Source of the DNA: Armatimonadota bacterium
GTDB taxonomy: Bacteria; Armatimonadota; JADLDR01
Direction of reading: 5' to 3'
Assembly: GCA_020846535.1 (NCBI GenBank)
Contig: JADLDR010000039.1
Location: 1-64,000 of the forward strand
DNA: 64,000 nucleotides
Position 1 is the first letter of the stretch. Each line of letters starts with the position of its first letter. Positions 9,287-18,098 of this stretch are shown piece by piece. The position numbers and the translations under genes are program-made. The notes under the pieces are model-generated. The model was not told where the DNA came from. It saw only the letters and a program-made list of their open reading frames with translations, and did no database searches.

Positions 9287-10624
9287 CTACCGGCTGTGCG
9301 GGAAGAAATGCCAGCCGCCCAGGTGGGGCGGGTTGCCCGGGTCGTCCTGGAGGAGTTCCCGGCAGCTTTCCGCCGCCTTGCGGTAGGCGTTAGCGTATTC
9401 CTCGATGATTGCGGGCCGGTAGTGCTTGAACCACGGGATGCTGTAAACCATGGTGCCCAGTTTTTCGGTGACCGGGAGGCTGCCCGGGCACTGGCGCAGG
9501 TCGCGTTCGGAATGGGCGATGCGGGTCGGCTTGCCGTGGCCGTAGATATCGCAGGTGTTGAAGACTGGATGCAGGTGCAGCGCGGCGTTCGCGCCCGGGG
9601 AGCATCCCACCCCTTCCGCCGATACCGCCTGGCAGAAGCGGGTGACGGAAAGGCCCCCGAGTTCCTCGGAGCGATAGAGGCCGTGGGCTGCGTACCAGCC
9701 GCCCATATTGCTGCCGGAATCCTTGCAGGGCCGGTGCGCCCGGATGCCCGGAATGCCCGCCAGAAGATCCCAGAAGTAGTTCATCGCCTTGCGGATCTCC
9801 TCGCAGCGTTCGTCATAATATTTGATCTGCACCCGCCCGACAGCGGAGCTGAGCTGGTGCATCCGGTATTTGTAGCCGCCCATCGGCAGACCTAGGAAGG
9901 GGCGCAGCGATTCGGTTTCGATGCGGTCGTCGAAGCGCTCGTAGTGGCCCAGGGCGATAGCCCGCTCGTAGATCTCCCGGTCATCGGTCACGACAATGCC
10001 CGCCTCGCCGATAGCCAGAGACTTGCCGCTCATCAGCGACATTGCCCCCACGTCTCCGATTGTGCCGAGTTTGCGGCCCTTATAGAGTCCTCCCTGGGCG
10101 TGAGAGACGTCCTCGATCACCTTGATATGGTGCTTCCGGGCGATCTCCATGATGGGATCCATATCGGCGGGATAGCCCAGATAGTGTACCACCAGGATCG
10201 CCTTCGTCCGGTCAGTGATGCGGTGTTCGATATCGCCGGGATCCAGGCAGAGGGTGTCCGGGTCCGCCTCGGCGAAGACCACCGTGGCCCCCAGCGCGAA
10301 GGCGGGCAGCGCCGAGGCCCAGTAGGTCTTGCTGGGGCAGATCACCTCGTCCCCCACCCCAAGCTTGCAGCCGAACATAGCCGCCTGGACCGCCGCGGTT
10401 CCGGTGTTGAACCCCAGGGCGTATTCGGTGCCCTGCCATGCGGCAAACTCCTTCTCGAACTCCATCGTCACTTCCGTGTCGGACATCCCGCCGCGCCGGA
10501 GAACCTCCAGAACCGCCTGCTCGTCCTCCTCGGTGATGATCGGCCAGGTGAAAATATCGCCCGGGTCGGATTGCACGGCTTTCGGCCCCCCGAAAAGGGC
10601 CAGCGGGGAATTGGCTTTTTGCAT
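9287..10624 (-). CDS. DegT/DnrJ/EryC1/StrS family PLP aminotransferase
   Basis: A 445-residue fold-type I PLP enzyme of the sugar aminotransferase/dehydratase group. Lys201 in LMSGKSLAIGEAG matches the Schiff-base lysine, and Asp172 in VIEDVSHAQGG the pyridine-nitrogen partner. FNTGTAAVQAAM binds the cofactor phosphate and YKYRMHQL is the usual substrate/dimer segment. Family members act on keto-sugars, often nucleotide-linked; the neighbours point to free-sugar or amino-sugar metabolism rather than to antibiotics or LPS. GGAGG lies upstream of the ATG. It is the last gene of a long minus-strand run and has a paralog at 35154-36449. Confidence 0.9.
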   Translation of the reverse strand: MQKANSPLALFGGPKAVQSDPGDIFTWPIITEEDEQAVLEVLRRGGMSDTEVTMEFEKEFAAWQGTEYALGFNTGTAAVQAAMFGCKLGVGDEVICPSKTYWASALPAFALGATVVFAEADPDTLCLDPGDIEHRITDRTKAILVVHYLGYPADMDPIMEIARKHHIKVIEDVSHAQGGLYKGRKLGTIGDVGAMSLMSGKSLAIGEAGIVVTDDREIYERAIALGHYERFDDRIETESLRPFLGLPMGGYKYRMHQLSSAVGRVQIKYYDERCEEIRKAMNYFWDLLAGIPGIRAHRPCKDSGSNMGGWYAAHGLYRSEELGGLSVTRFCQAVSAEGVGCSPGANAALHLHPVFNTCDIYGHGKPTRIAHSERDLRQCPGSLPVTEKLGTMVYSIPWFKHYRPAIIEEYANAYRKAAESCRELLQDDPGNPPHLGGWHFFPHSR

Positions 10625-10688
10625 GTGTGATTGCCTCCTGAATGAAAATACGTTTGCGGGCCAGGCCTGAACCCATCCCGGCAGGCTG

Positions 10689-11966
10689 TCAGCTCTCCAT
10701 CAGCCCGCGAATGCCTTCATGGATCACCTTCTCGATCTCCGGGCTGAAGGGCGACGGCAGGCTGAAATAGATGCAGGACTCCGCTGGCTCGTAGCCGCCC
10801 TCGGGGAACATCCGGGCCGAGGGGATATAGCCGACAATGCCATTCGAGTAGCCGACCGGAACCATGTAGCGGTCGGGCCGCAGGCTTTTGACGAAGTAGC
10901 CGTAATCGCAGCAGATTTCGCCGCCCATCGCAATCAGGGTGACCTCTTTTGCCAGGTCGATGCGCTGGAGGATAAAGGGCCGGGCCGGAGCGGCAGGCCT
11001 GCCCAGCAGGGAAGCGGCCAACTGCTTCTGAACCGGAGTGCCGCTTTCCCGGAGCCGCAGGAGTTCCTCCCGGTCCGGCACGCGGGCCAGGGGCAGATCG
11101 ACCGTAATCTTACAGGCATCCAGGCAGGGCGCGACCGCCTCCATCTCGCCTTCGACGATCCGGACGACCTCGCCTCCCAGGGCTTCCCCGTAAACGGCCA
11201 GATCGTCCGGAGTGCCCTTGCGAAAGCGATTGCCCCCGATCAGGGTGCAGTTGGGGCGCACATCGCCGAAGCAGCCTGGCAGGAAGGCGGCCACGGCTTC
11301 CCCGCCCAGCGATTTCTCGATCACGCGCCGGGCGGCTGCCGGGTAATCTCCGGAAACAAGATATTCGCCCATCAGGGTCGGATGGCAGGTGAAGCGGAAG
11401 AGAACGGCCCGGAGCCGCCCGGCCTCATCCCGGCAGGCAAGGGCCAGCACCTCATCGTCTCTCACGCCGTCCGGGTTGGCCGCCATCACCGTTGTGTTTC
11501 CCTGCCGGACGCGCCGGTTGATGGCGTACCCCTCGCACTTGCCGCGCCCGGCGCTCAGTGACACCGGAACCGGCCCGCTTTGCGCGGATGCCACGGCCTC
11601 CATGATGCGCTGGCGGATCGTCTCGATCACCGCCGGGTCGGCGGCCCCGCCCACCCCGATCATGTTGTCGGTGGTCTGCGGGCCGGAGTGTGTGTGGCTG
11701 GCGCTCAGAAGTACGCGCTCATCGGGCAGGCCGTATTTTTCCCGGATATCGGCATGAAGCATCTCGCTCAGCGGCGACTGGAACCCGATCAGGTCGGCGG
11801 TGACGATGCAGACGGCCTCCGCCGGATATTCCCCTTCCTGAAACCAGAGAACCCGCGCCTCGATGTCGTCCAGCACCCCTTCCGAACCGTGGTCCCGGCT
11901 GCCGAATCCTGCCAGGAATGTCCCCACCGGGGGCGTGATCACCGCCCGCCCCGTTCCTAAAAGCAT
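10689..11966 (-). CDS. Neutral/alkaline ceramidase-like (COG3356-type) hydrolase
   Basis: A 425-residue protein resembling the N-terminal catalytic domain of neutral/alkaline non-lysosomal ceramidases. It has TPPVGTFLAG near the start, the metal-binding SASHTHSGP (His91, His93), a further His195 in FTCHPTLMG, and LPGCFGDVRP. In known family members a zinc centre cleaves N-acyl amide bonds. This short form lacks the C-terminal domain and a signal peptide, so it may be a cytoplasmic amidase of other specificity. AGGAGG stands before the ATG. The DegT gene follows after 64 bp; the same pair recurs at 35-40 kb. Confidence 0.8.
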   Translation of the reverse strand: MLLGTGRAVITPPVGTFLAGFGSRDHGSEGVLDDIEARVLWFQEGEYPAEAVCIVTADLIGFQSPLSEMLHADIREKYGLPDERVLLSASHTHSGPQTTDNMIGVGGAADPAVIETIRQRIMEAVASAQSGPVPVSLSAGRGKCEGYAINRRVRQGNTTVMAANPDGVRDDEVLALACRDEAGRLRAVLFRFTCHPTLMGEYLVSGDYPAAARRVIEKSLGGEAVAAFLPGCFGDVRPNCTLIGGNRFRKGTPDDLAVYGEALGGEVVRIVEGEMEAVAPCLDACKITVDLPLARVPDREELLRLRESGTPVQKQLAASLLGRPAAPARPFILQRIDLAKEVTLIAMGGEICCDYGYFVKSLRPDRYMVPVGYSNGIVGYIPSARMFPEGGYEPAESCIYFSLPSPFSPEIEKVIHEGIRGLMES

Positions 11967-12220
11967 GATGGCCTCCTTACACAGCGGCGGCCTCCGCAGT
12001 CGCCGTTATCATCACACAATCGATTCGCGCCCGGCGCAGAAATCCCTGCCTGCCTTCCGGGGAAAATAAGCATAAGGCCATCACTTGAGTAGGGGCGCGA
12101 CTGTGTGGCAAAAGAACGAGATTGCCGCGTCGCTCCTTTCAGACTACATCGACTACGGTATATTAATATTCAAGCGAAAGTCCTGGAATATCTTGCTATT
12201 TCTAACAGCGCGCGGGGCGG
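11967..12220. repeat. Operon gap with repeat remnants
   Basis: This 254-bp gap inside a minus-strand gene run has no gene. It contains ATTGCCGCGTCGCTCC followed by AGACTACATCGACTACGGTA (12117-12160), a piece of the family C element also seen at 20326-20540 and 38452-38526. It also holds a single arm AAGCGAAAGTCCT (12172-12184) of the family A element. The gap may split the operon or was enlarged by repeat insertion. Confidence 0.6.
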
Positions 12221-13207
12221 TCAGGTTCCCTGCGGCTCCCACTCCAGCACCACTTTCAGGACGCTTTGCGGGTCGTTTCTGAGCAGAGCCATCCCTTTCT
12301 CGAACCGCCGGGCCGGGAGGCAGTGGCTGATGAGGCGTTCCAGGGGCAGTTCACCGCCGGCAGCCAGGCGGACCGCCTCGGGCCACGCGCCCGTGCTGGC
12401 GTTGCTGCCGATCATCTCGATCTCGCGGTGAATGATGCGGTTCCAAAGAAAAGCGGCCTGCGCCTGCCCGTAATCGCCGACCACCAGGATGCGGCCCGAC
12501 GTTTCGACGATCTCCATCGCGGCTTCCATCGCCCGGGCCGATCCGCTGGCCTCTATGACGGTGGGGAATTCCCCACCGGCCTGTCCTTTGATGCTGTCGA
12601 TCCGGCTATCGCCCATATCGTGATAGTTCCAGGTTTGGGAAGCCCCTATCTCAGCCGCCAGGGACAGCCGGTGCGGGCGGCCTCCGACAAGGACTGATTG
12701 CCGGACGCCCTGCCTGGCGAGCAGCATCAGCAGGATCAGGCCGATAGGGCCGTCTCCAAAAATCAGCACCGGCTCCTCGAACCCAGACCGCAGCCGCCGG
12801 AGCGCCCGCACGCAGACGGCCAGCGGCTCGATCAGAACGCCAGCAGCCAGCGGAAAATCGCCGGGCAGGGGATGCACCCGGCTGGCCTCGGTGATCAAAT
12901 ATTCGCCGTATCCGCCCGGATGCTCGAAACCCACCTCTCCGCCATCCGACAGGACATTTTCCGCGACGCACCGTCGACCGACCAGGGAATCGCTGACGCC
13001 CTCCCCGGCTTTGTCTACCGTGCCTGCCCACTCGTGGCCCGGAACGGACGGAAATCCCGTGCGCTCCCAACCGGCGATCATCGCCAGGTCGGTGGCGCAG
13101 ATGCCGCAGGCCCCTGTGCGTATCCGTACTTCGCCGGGCCCGGGCTGGGACAGGGGAAGATCGAGCCATTCCAGGCGGTCAGGGGCGGTGTTGACGATGG
13201 CTTTCAT
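12221..13207 (-). CDS. Zinc-type alcohol/polyol dehydrogenase (MDR family)
   Basis: The 328-residue product is a medium-chain dehydrogenase. Catalytic-zinc ligands Cys37 (CGICATD) and His58-Glu59 (PGHEW) are present, followed by GVLIEPLAVCV and the dinucleotide loop FGDGPIGL. The four-cysteine structural-zinc lobe is missing: the chain passes directly from NVLSDGGEVGFEHPG to GYGEYL. Members without this lobe include various polyol/threonine-type dehydrogenases. The start at 13207 has GGAGAG upstream and lies 1 base after the stop of the previous gene, so the genes are tightly coupled. Likely role: NAD(P)-dependent oxidation of a sugar or sugar alcohol. Confidence 0.88.
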   Translation of the reverse strand: MKAIVNTAPDRLEWLDLPLSQPGPGEVRIRTGACGICATDLAMIAGWERTGFPSVPGHEWAGTVDKAGEGVSDSLVGRRCVAENVLSDGGEVGFEHPGGYGEYLITEASRVHPLPGDFPLAAGVLIEPLAVCVRALRRLRSGFEEPVLIFGDGPIGLILLMLLARQGVRQSVLVGGRPHRLSLAAEIGASQTWNYHDMGDSRIDSIKGQAGGEFPTVIEASGSARAMEAAMEIVETSGRILVVGDYGQAQAAFLWNRIIHREIEMIGSNASTGAWPEAVRLAAGGELPLERLISHCLPARRFEKGMALLRNDPQSVLKVVLEWEPQGT

Positions 13208-13208
13208 A

Positions 13209-15071
13209 TTATCTCTCCACATCTTCGAGCGACAGATAGATTTCCCGGTCCGGTTTCAGATCGAACTGGAGGACGATATGGTGTTCGCCCGCCGTATTTT
13301 TCGCGAGGATGAATTCTTTCGCATCGGTTTTGACCATCGAGGGCAGGAGCTTTTTGACGGGAAGCCCCCAGACCGCGATGGCGTAATCGGGAAATTCGGC
13401 GCGGGTCAGCATTTTGAGCTTCAGGGTGATCCGGCTGCCTTCGCGCATCCAGCCGGAGCGCATAACCTCCACATCGGGCGTGACGGTGTGGGAAATGGCG
13501 CTTCCTCCCGGTCCCTTTTCCTGCCGGGTGTAGTCGAACCACCAGATCGGGTTGGGGCATTCCCGCTCGAAGCGCATCTGGCGCTGCCGGTCTTCCACCA
13601 GGATGTACTCATAGGAAAGAGGATCTTTGAAATAGGCCAGGCGGTCGGTCGCCTGCCGGAAGCGCATCAGAGGCGAGACGAGAGTGAGCCAGGGGATGCG
13701 CTCTTTGGTGAGAAGCTCCTTGTGGTTGTTCCAGTGGCAGAGCCACCACATATCGTAGAGAATGTGATCTGTCGTGCTGACAAAAACCGTCCGAGGGGTC
13801 ACCTTATAGTGCCTGCGGTAATAATCGGCGATATCCAGGGAGCGGGCATAGGCCATGCGGTATTTCTTCGGAAACTCGAAGGCCGTCAGGTACTGGTATC
13901 TTGCCGCGAATCGCTTCATCGCCGCGATATCGTCCAGGAAGCCGTCATAGGGGCTGCGCGGATAGTTGTAATGCGGCACATCGCCCTCATAGAGCGGGTA
14001 GAGGAACGCAGGATGCCCGCTCATTTCGGTCAGATTCCGGGCTTCGTTCATGCCTTCGCGGAGGCATTTGACGGCTTCATCCCAGTTGTCGCCGGAGACG
14101 CCGTAATGCCAGGTTACCGGCCCCAGGAAATGCCATCCGCCGCAGAAATCCCACTGATGGGCCACCACAGCGCCGCCCTCTCCCTGGTTGATCTTCCGGC
14201 AGTCCACAGGAGACGAATAGTAGGGGAACTCCGGCATCCCCAGCCAGGGCTTGGCGTTGGCTTCCATCAGCCCGCAGTGGTTGTTGACCCCCAGGCGCAT
14301 CAGAGTTTCGGTGTAGCCCGGATCCAGCCCGTTTTCGATATGGTACAGCTCCAGCCGCGCAGAACGGGTGTCGTTGCTGTCGGGCAGCAGCGCGCGCGCC
14401 TTCCCAAGCTCTTTCCCATATTCGGCAACCCGCTCCTCCACGGTCAGCCGGGGCGTGTCGGGAAAGAAGGGGATGATCGGGTCCCCGAAGAAGCGGTGAT
14501 ATCCCAGAAACTTTTGAAACAGCGGGTCGTCCGCATCGAATTTATCGATAGGGAGCCGGTAATCCAGGGGGATGCCTGTGGCGTGAAGCGTCGGCTCTGT
14601 CTCAAGATGGCTGTGCGTACTGAAGCTGAGGACGATCCAATCGTCTTCGATAGCGGCAAAATAGCGGTAAAGGGTTTCGCCCCCCGCCCGCCAGCGGGCC
14701 AGATAGCTGCCCGGCTGTCTGGGGCGGTAGCGGAGGTCGGCGCGGCCATTCCGGAATTTGAGGGCGAGCCGGACCGGTTTCAGGGCATCGAGCCAGTTCA
14801 TATCCCCGCCTGCCACGAAGGATGCGCCGGGGCGCGCTCTTTCCAGATACCGGGGGAATATCTCCAGCAGCCCGGCCTGCGCGTTCTCAGGCAGGTAGAA
14901 GGAAAACCTGATCTCTTCCCCCAGCTTGAGCAGCCGGGAGCCGGTCGTCCACTGCGGTGATTTCAACAGGGAAGCATCCATTGTGTTGTCCTGTGAGTGC
15001 AGGGAAGGCAAAAGCAGGAGCAGCGCCAGGGTGTGAAGGCATCCGCGGCTATTGCGGAAAGTCGCTCTCAC
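13209..15071 (-). CDS. Large secreted protein of unknown function
   Basis: A GTG start at 15071 overlaps the previous stop (GTGA) and gives 620 residues with a signal peptide (LHTLALLLLLPSLHS). An upstream GTG at 15080 is also possible. The mature chain has a beta-sandwich-like first part (to about residue 170) and then a Trp/Tyr-rich central domain with DFCGGWHFLGPVTWHYG, FLYPLYEGDVPHY and MWWLCHWNNHKELL, reminiscent of TIM-barrel sugar-binding or hydrolytic proteins. A last beta-rich domain follows. I do not recognise a family. The setting, between a secreted propeller protein and a polyol dehydrogenase, suggests carbohydrate handling. Confidence 0.6.
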   Translation of the reverse strand: MRATFRNSRGCLHTLALLLLLPSLHSQDNTMDASLLKSPQWTTGSRLLKLGEEIRFSFYLPENAQAGLLEIFPRYLERARPGASFVAGGDMNWLDALKPVRLALKFRNGRADLRYRPRQPGSYLARWRAGGETLYRYFAAIEDDWIVLSFSTHSHLETEPTLHATGIPLDYRLPIDKFDADDPLFQKFLGYHRFFGDPIIPFFPDTPRLTVEERVAEYGKELGKARALLPDSNDTRSARLELYHIENGLDPGYTETLMRLGVNNHCGLMEANAKPWLGMPEFPYYSSPVDCRKINQGEGGAVVAHQWDFCGGWHFLGPVTWHYGVSGDNWDEAVKCLREGMNEARNLTEMSGHPAFLYPLYEGDVPHYNYPRSPYDGFLDDIAAMKRFAARYQYLTAFEFPKKYRMAYARSLDIADYYRRHYKVTPRTVFVSTTDHILYDMWWLCHWNNHKELLTKERIPWLTLVSPLMRFRQATDRLAYFKDPLSYEYILVEDRQRQMRFERECPNPIWWFDYTRQEKGPGGSAISHTVTPDVEVMRSGWMREGSRITLKLKMLTRAEFPDYAIAVWGLPVKKLLPSMVKTDAKEFILAKNTAGEHHIVLQFDLKPDREIYLSLEDVER

Positions 15072-15949
15072 GGTATCCACTCCACCTCATGCAGCGGGGT
15101 GGGCAGCTTTTCGCTGGTGGCAAGCAGCGATTTTCCGTCGGCGCGATAGGCGATGGCCTCACCCTGCTGTGCGGCAGGCAGCGCCACTTTGAGCGGCTTG
15201 ACCTTGAAGATGGCCTCGAAGAGCTTTCCGGCGGGCAGGCGATATTCATAGGCGGACTGGTAGGTTCGCACCACGAAGCGGCGGCCATCGGGGGCGATAT
15301 CCCCTGCCGGGATCATCCCGACGAAGGCCGGTGCATCCTCGAAAGAGAGGGATCCGACCTTTTGCAAGGTCACCTGTCTGCCTGCCTCTAAAGGCGATGG
15401 AAAACGGTAGACTCCGGCGATGCCGGTAATCTCTTTGGTGACGATATAGATCACGCCGGTTTTAGGATGTACCATCAGCGTTTCCGCGTTGTGGCAGCCG
15501 TCCGGGTAGCGGAAGGGAAAGATTTCCGCTTTTGCGGTGACGCCTTGTTGCCTGCGCCTGCTGACATCCAGAACCGGCTCCGGGATGCGGTAGACACAGG
15601 TGTCTTTGCGCCGCCGCCCGTTGTCCCCGATATCCCCGATATAGAGGGCGGGCTTGCCGTCCTTGCCTGGCCCGGCAGCCATATCCTCCCAGTCCCTTGC
15701 TGTCGCCCCTTCGACGGTATGCCTGCCGACCGTTTTGCCCTGCCGGTCGAAGGCATAGAGGTAGGGGCCGTCCCCGGAATCGTTGTGGGTCCAGTAGATT
15801 CCCGGATAAAGGCGGCTGGCCGCCAGCCCCGAGCTTTCCGCTATGGCCGGATCTTCCAGCACTGCTAACTGCCTGCCCGGACCGTAGTGGCTGGCTTCCC
15901 AGGCTCCTACGGCCGCGGCCAGGAGGCCGAAGGCCAATTTCAATTTCAT
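15068..15949 (-). CDS. Secreted beta-propeller-like protein
   Basis: A start at 15949 (GAGG upstream) gives 293 residues with a signal peptide (LAFGLLAAAVGAWEA). The chain shows propeller-type blades: SSGLAASRLYPGIYWTHND, ARDWEDMAAGP, ALYIGDIGDNGRRRKDT, HNAETLMVHPKTGVIYIVTK and GEAIAYRADGKSLLATSE. The wording of these blades resembles secreted proteins annotated only as hypothetical. A longer in-frame reading to 16036 would add a non-signal leader and enter repeat sequence. Its stop overlaps the start of the next gene, so both are made together and probably act in the periplasm. Confidence 0.7.
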   Translation of the reverse strand: MKLKLAFGLLAAAVGAWEASHYGPGRQLAVLEDPAIAESSGLAASRLYPGIYWTHNDSGDGPYLYAFDRQGKTVGRHTVEGATARDWEDMAAGPGKDGKPALYIGDIGDNGRRRKDTCVYRIPEPVLDVSRRRQQGVTAKAEIFPFRYPDGCHNAETLMVHPKTGVIYIVTKEITGIAGVYRFPSPLEAGRQVTLQKVGSLSFEDAPAFVGMIPAGDIAPDGRRFVVRTYQSAYEYRLPAGKLFEAIFKVKPLKVALPAAQQGEAIAYRADGKSLLATSEKLPTPLHEVEWIP

Positions 15950-16245
15950 CTGTATACCTCGATTATTCATTTCATACGAGTGTGCCGATGCCGCCTGCCC
16001 GAAGCGTTGGCGACGAAGCAATCTCCAGGCTGTCAAACACCATATTGGAACCAGTAGGGGCGGGATTCATCGCGCCCAGCGGCCTTGGGGTCGGGGTGAA
16101 CCACGCCCAGCGGCCTGGAAGGGCGCGATGCATCGCGCCCCTACCGTGGAAAACGGCACCGATCCCGGGTGAGGTAGCAACTCGGGTTACTCCATGTACT
16201 CATCCGGAGATTACTTCGCTTCGCTCGCAGGCGGCATCGATCAGA
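15950..16245. repeat. Operon gap with repeat elements
   Basis: About 296 bp without a gene. It holds GGCGACGAAGCAATCTCCAGG (16009-16029 region, family C) and a hairpin element at 16053-16143, whose arms GTAGGGGCGGGATTCATCGC and GCATCGCGCCCCTACC bracket two GCCCAGCGGCCT copies (family B type ends). The rest is unremarkable. Confidence 0.6.
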
Positions 16246-18084
16246 TCAAGCAGAATCGCTGCGGTATTCCACCACTGCTTCGGTTACCTGACCCAGAGGA
16301 ACGTCATTGAAGGAGACGTCGGCGGCGATGGCGACTTTCGGGTAGCGAAAGACGTAATCCTGCGGGATCGTCGCCCTGAACTGGCCTTCGGCGCGGGCGC
16401 GAGGAGCCATTTCCAGGCAGAGCGCGGGCGGGTCGCACCTCCAGCCGGCGGGCAGGCTCAACTCTACCCGGATCTTTGAAGGGGCGTTCTCAGGATTGAC
16501 GGCGCGAACGGTCAGATCGATCACCGAGCCGGGCGATCCCCAGGACTGATAAGGATAAATCTGGATCCATGAAGGCTCGATGCCACGCTCCACCAGATGG
16601 CCGGGGAGGAGGGTTCCGAAGTGATGGGTGAGCGTCCGGGCGTTCGCGTGGAAAAGGTCGTATCCCTCCGGATCGACGTTTTCGTGGAGGGCGTGGCCCG
16701 TGCAGAGAACCTCCGGACGGTACTGGCGGAACCGTTCCGCCGTGATCTGGTGGGATGTCCGGTGGACATGGTTCCGGTAGATCAGGCTGGGGATGAAGCC
16801 GGGAGGCCAGACATTATCACCCGAGAAACCGATCCGCCTGCCGTCGATGGTGGCGAACATCGCCATATGATAATCGCAGTGGCCGGGCGTGTAGTAGGTG
16901 GTGAACTCGAACTCCTCCCAGCGGAACGTATCGCCGTCGGCGAAGGTGCGCTCTACCGGGATGGGAGTCGGCAGGACGCACCCGATCATCTCGCCCCGCG
17001 GGTTTTCCAGGATTTCCTTCATGTTCTCGAACGCCCAGACCCTGGCTCCCAGATGGTTCTGGAGATAGGGGATGCCGTTGATGTGGTCGTCATGGTAGTG
17101 GCTGGGCATCACCACATCCACATTTTTCATGCCGTACTGGCTTTTTAGCCGGTCAAGGGAGTGCTCCATGAAGCGCACCCGTTCGCCGTCCTCGAAGTAG
17201 CGGTTGCACGGCTGGAACTGCTGGAAATTCGGGGAGCCGAAATCCACAAAAAGCGCCTTCCCGGAATCCGAAAGGATCACGTAGAAGTACGCGCAGGCAT
17301 AGGTTCCGGCCAGCACCCTGGGCGTTACCGGCGTCAGATCGAGTTCGTCGACGCACTTGCCGCCTTCGGACATGAAGCGGTAGAAAGAGCGCAGGTTCGC
17401 CTGCGTTTTGGCGATGGCGTCCTGAGCGCCGGCCATCGGTTCCCCGTGAGACGGGCAGAGCAGGCCCGGACCGCGCCGCAAAAGGTTTCCCAGAGACAGA
17501 ACCGCCGCTTCCACGCCGTCGACCGCGCCGTAGTTGTTCTGAAGGTCGTGCAGGGAAACCACTTTGCCGGGGCTGTAGAGCAGATCGCCCGTAAACGCCA
17601 CGGTTTTGCCGTCAATTTCGGACAGCAGGCTGATCGATCCCTGGGTATGGCCCGGAGCGGGCAGCACGAAAAAGCGGTAGGAGCGCCATTCGAAGTCCGA
17701 GAAATCTTCCAGGGAGGCGGCCACCGGGACGCTCTCGGTCAGGGTGAAATAGGTGTTCCGCACATTATACATATCGAAAAGCTGCTTGTTCGACCAGAAA
17801 AGCTCCACCTGGTCGAAGAGCCGCCTCTCGTGTTCCGGAACGGCGATGCGGATGTCCTGTTCGGCAGCCTGCCTGTCGCCCTGGCACTGGTCGCGGTGGT
17901 GATGGGTGTGCAGGATCCACTCCACGGAAGAGACCCCGATGGTGTCCAGGTGTTCCAGGGCCTTTCCAGTTCCGAAATCCACCAGGACGGCCCGGCTTCC
18001 GTCCTTCACGGCATAGACATTGCAGATGTCGGGAAACAAATACAGATGCTCCGACAGTTTCGTCCACCCTTGAGGCGGATTCAT
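16246..18084 (-). CDS. Tandem metallo-beta-lactamase-fold protein
   Basis: This 612-residue protein contains two complete metallo-beta-lactamase folds plus a C-terminal beta domain. The first has HTHHHRDQ (His61, His63, Asp65, with Gln66 in place of the usual His), PAPGHTQGS, FTGDLLYSPG and CPSHGEP. The second, from about residue 260, has the canonical PSHYHDDH, TPGHCDYHM, GFSGDNVWP and TGHALHE. The last 100 residues resemble an Ig-like domain of extracellular enzymes. There is no signal peptide. Twin-domain forms with one altered site are uncommon; the substrate could be a lactone, ester or phosphoester. It is 14 bp from the esterase gene in the same operon. Confidence 0.85.
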   Translation of the reverse strand: MNPPQGWTKLSEHLYLFPDICNVYAVKDGSRAVLVDFGTGKALEHLDTIGVSSVEWILHTHHHRDQCQGDRQAAEQDIRIAVPEHERRLFDQVELFWSNKQLFDMYNVRNTYFTLTESVPVAASLEDFSDFEWRSYRFFVLPAPGHTQGSISLLSEIDGKTVAFTGDLLYSPGKVVSLHDLQNNYGAVDGVEAAVLSLGNLLRRGPGLLCPSHGEPMAGAQDAIAKTQANLRSFYRFMSEGGKCVDELDLTPVTPRVLAGTYACAYFYVILSDSGKALFVDFGSPNFQQFQPCNRYFEDGERVRFMEHSLDRLKSQYGMKNVDVVMPSHYHDDHINGIPYLQNHLGARVWAFENMKEILENPRGEMIGCVLPTPIPVERTFADGDTFRWEEFEFTTYYTPGHCDYHMAMFATIDGRRIGFSGDNVWPPGFIPSLIYRNHVHRTSHQITAERFRQYRPEVLCTGHALHENVDPEGYDLFHANARTLTHHFGTLLPGHLVERGIEPSWIQIYPYQSWGSPGSVIDLTVRAVNPENAPSKIRVELSLPAGWRCDPPALCLEMAPRARAEGQFRATIPQDYVFRYPKVAIAADVSFNDVPLGQVTEAVVEYRSDSA

Positions 18085-18098
18085 CTTTCACCTCCTCG

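Noticed and set aside
12891-14960. 689-codon plus-strand frame
   Set aside because: Antisense to the dehydrogenase and the secreted protein; long only because stop codons are rare in this frame of GC-rich DNA.
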